Below are positions 6,126-7,064 of a stretch of 7,064 nucleotides of DNA, one piece after another. The stretch's first letter is position 1; every line of letters starts with the position of its first letter. The stretch is from contig CAZTAK010000100.1 of NCBI GenBank assembly GCA_964611585.1, positions 1-7,064 on the forward strand, read 5' to 3'. Under the pieces are notes generated by a model that made no database searches, was not told where the DNA came from, and was given only the letters and a program-made list of their open reading frames with translations. The translations under genes and the position numbers were made by a program. This DNA comes from CAZTAK01 sp964611585. Its GTDB lineage: Bacteria > Pseudomonadota > Alphaproteobacteria > SHVP01.

Positions 6126-6617
6126 ATGCCGCAACTCGAATTTGCCGACTTCGCGCCGCAGGTGGTGTGGCTGATCATCACCTTCGGACTGCTGTACCTG
6201 ATTCTGGCGCGGCTGGTGCTACCGCGAATCGCCGAGGTGCTGGAGGAACGTCAGGACCGCATCGCTGACGATCTGGAGCAGGCCGAAGTCCTGAAGAAGG
6301 ATGCCGAGGCGGCGATGGAGGCTTACCAAGCGTCGCTCGACGAGGCGCGTGCGAAAGCACAAACAATGGCAAAGGCGAGCCACGACCGGCTGGCCGGGGC
6401 CGCCGCCGCCCGCAACGCCGAGCTCGAACAGCGCCTGGCCGCCAAATCCGCCGAGGCCGAGGACCGAATCGGGACCATGCGAAAGCAAGCCGAGTCTCAA
6501 ATCCGCGATGTAGCGGCCGAGGCTGCTTTGGCCGTGGCGACGCGCCTGATCGGGCTCGAACCCGACGCCGATGCCGCCGTCGCGGCCGTCGATTCGCGAC
6601 TGAAGGAAGGGGCCTGA
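6126..6617 (+). CDS. ATP synthase F0 subunit b' (atpF')
   Basis: This is a peripheral-stalk subunit of 163 residues. The short N-terminus MPQLEFADFAPQ leads into one transmembrane helix (about 12-32, VVWLIITFGLLYLILARLVLP). A long charged, Ala/Glu-rich coiled-coil arm follows to about 135, then a C-terminal helix with AALAVATRLIGLEPD. The P-x-I-x-x-V-L-E-x-R-x-x-R-I block (33-46) after the membrane helix is typical of b-type subunits. Position between atpE and a second b-type gene identifies it as b'. Organisms with a split stator, including alphaproteobacteria, use a b/b' heterodimer rather than a b homodimer. No strong Shine-Dalgarno sequence precedes the ATG. It is also called atpG or atpX in some annotations, so no symbol is given here. 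Confidence 0.92.
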   Translation: MPQLEFADFAPQVVWLIITFGLLYLILARLVLPRIAEVLEERQDRIADDLEQAEVLKKDAEAAMEAYQASLDEARAKAQTMAKASHDRLAGAAAARNAELEQRLAAKSAEAEDRIGTMRKQAESQIRDVAAEAALAVATRLIGLEPDADAAVAAVDSRLKEGA

Positions 6618-6618
6618 C

Positions 6619-7064
6619 ATGGCGGAACTGCTGGGTGAGGCCGAAGTCTGGGTCGCGGTCGCGTTTGTAATCTTTTGTGGGATCATGATTTGGCTCGGGT
6701 ACGGGCGTATCGTTGCCGCGCTCGACCGGCGCGCCGAAACCATCGCCGCCGAACTCGACGAAGCGCGCAATCTTCGCGAGGAAGCGCAGTCGCTGCTGGC
6801 CGATTATCAGCGCAAGAAACGGGACGCCGAAAAAGAAGCCGAAGACATCATCACCAACGCCCAGGAAGAAGCCGGGCGCGCCTCGGGCAAAGCCGAAGCC
6901 GACCTCGAAGCGGCGATCGAACGCCGCACGCAGATTGCGATGGAAAAAATCGCCAGCGCCGAGGCGCAGGCCCTCGAGGACGTGCGCAACACCACGGCCG
7001 ATGTCGCGGTCGATGCGGCCCGCGACCTGATCGCCAGCACCCTCGACGACAAGAAGACACAGGA
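6619..7064 (+). CDS. atpF: ATP synthase F0 subunit b, 3' end beyond the window
   Basis: The reading frame starts one base after the b' stop (TGA, C, ATG) and stays open to the right edge, giving 148 complete codons. It encodes MAELLGEAEVWVAVAF, one transmembrane helix at about 10-28 (VWVAVAFVIFCGIMIWLGY), then a charged arm starting RIVAALDRRAETIAAELDEA. The rest is a long Ala/Glu/Lys helix ending near DVAVDAARDLIAST. This is the second peripheral-stalk subunit, pairing with b'. The family is usually around 160 residues, so only a few codons should be missing. AAGGAAGG (6603-6610), inside the end of the b' gene, is a strong Shine-Dalgarno sequence 8 bases before the ATG, and the near-overlap suggests translational coupling that matches b and b' levels. 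Confidence 0.93.
   Translation, partial: MAELLGEAEVWVAVAFVIFCGIMIWLGYGRIVAALDRRAETIAAELDEARNLREEAQSLLADYQRKKRDAEKEAEDIITNAQEEAGRASGKAEADLEAAIERRTQIAMEKIASAEAQALEDVRNTTADVAVDAARDLIASTLDDKKTQ

Noticed and set aside
1..7064. Search for tRNA/rRNA, CRISPR arrays, insertion sequences, phage genes or toxin-antitoxin pairs
   Set aside because: No repeats with regular spacing, transposase-like motifs, integrase motifs or tRNA cloverleaf sequences were visible. The window is filled by housekeeping genes with uniform composition.

Overview
The window is about 65% G+C by eye and reads as an ordinary alphaproteobacterial chromosome segment. Gene content and order resemble Rhodospirillales-like genomes. 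Three features support this: a hinge-type SMC next to a DsbA-like thioredoxin and a DUF721 protein, an F0 operon ordered atpI-atpB-atpE-atpF'-atpF with a split b'/b stator, and a TTGACA-N17-TAGGGT promoter. A run of exactly 100 N inside smc indicates a scaffolded draft or metagenome-derived assembly. All genes lie on the + strand.

Left block (1-4462): the window may open with the last codons of an upstream gene, possibly mutY. It then carries a DUF721/DciA-like gene (18-524), probably a DnaB-helicase-interacting protein. A 97-base intergenic region follows with a sigma70-type promoter. Next is a secreted DsbA-like thiol oxidoreductase (best start 622) and, 10 bases later, the chromosome-organising ATPase SMC (1271-4462). 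SMC shows intact Walker A, signature, Walker B and H-loop motifs. Its C-terminal coiled coil is interrupted by the assembly gap and is about 95 residues too short to pair with the N-terminal coil, so the real gap is probably longer than 100 bases.

Junction (4463-4667): a compact divider with a strong intrinsic terminator for the smc transcript, an AT-rich stretch, and a good promoter for the ATP synthase operon.

Right block (4668-7064): the F0 operon. It encodes AtpI (GTG start), subunit a (TTG start behind a strong Shine-Dalgarno sequence and a very stable GC hairpin), subunit c, subunit b', and subunit b, which is cut by the window end. Together they make the membrane proton channel and peripheral stalk of the F1F0 ATP synthase. 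F1 genes are normally in a separate operon in this class.

I found no undescribed system. The points worth a second look are the smc gap, the atpI-atpB hairpin with the TTG start, the extra cysteine pair in the DsbA-like protein, and the promoter/terminator architecture.
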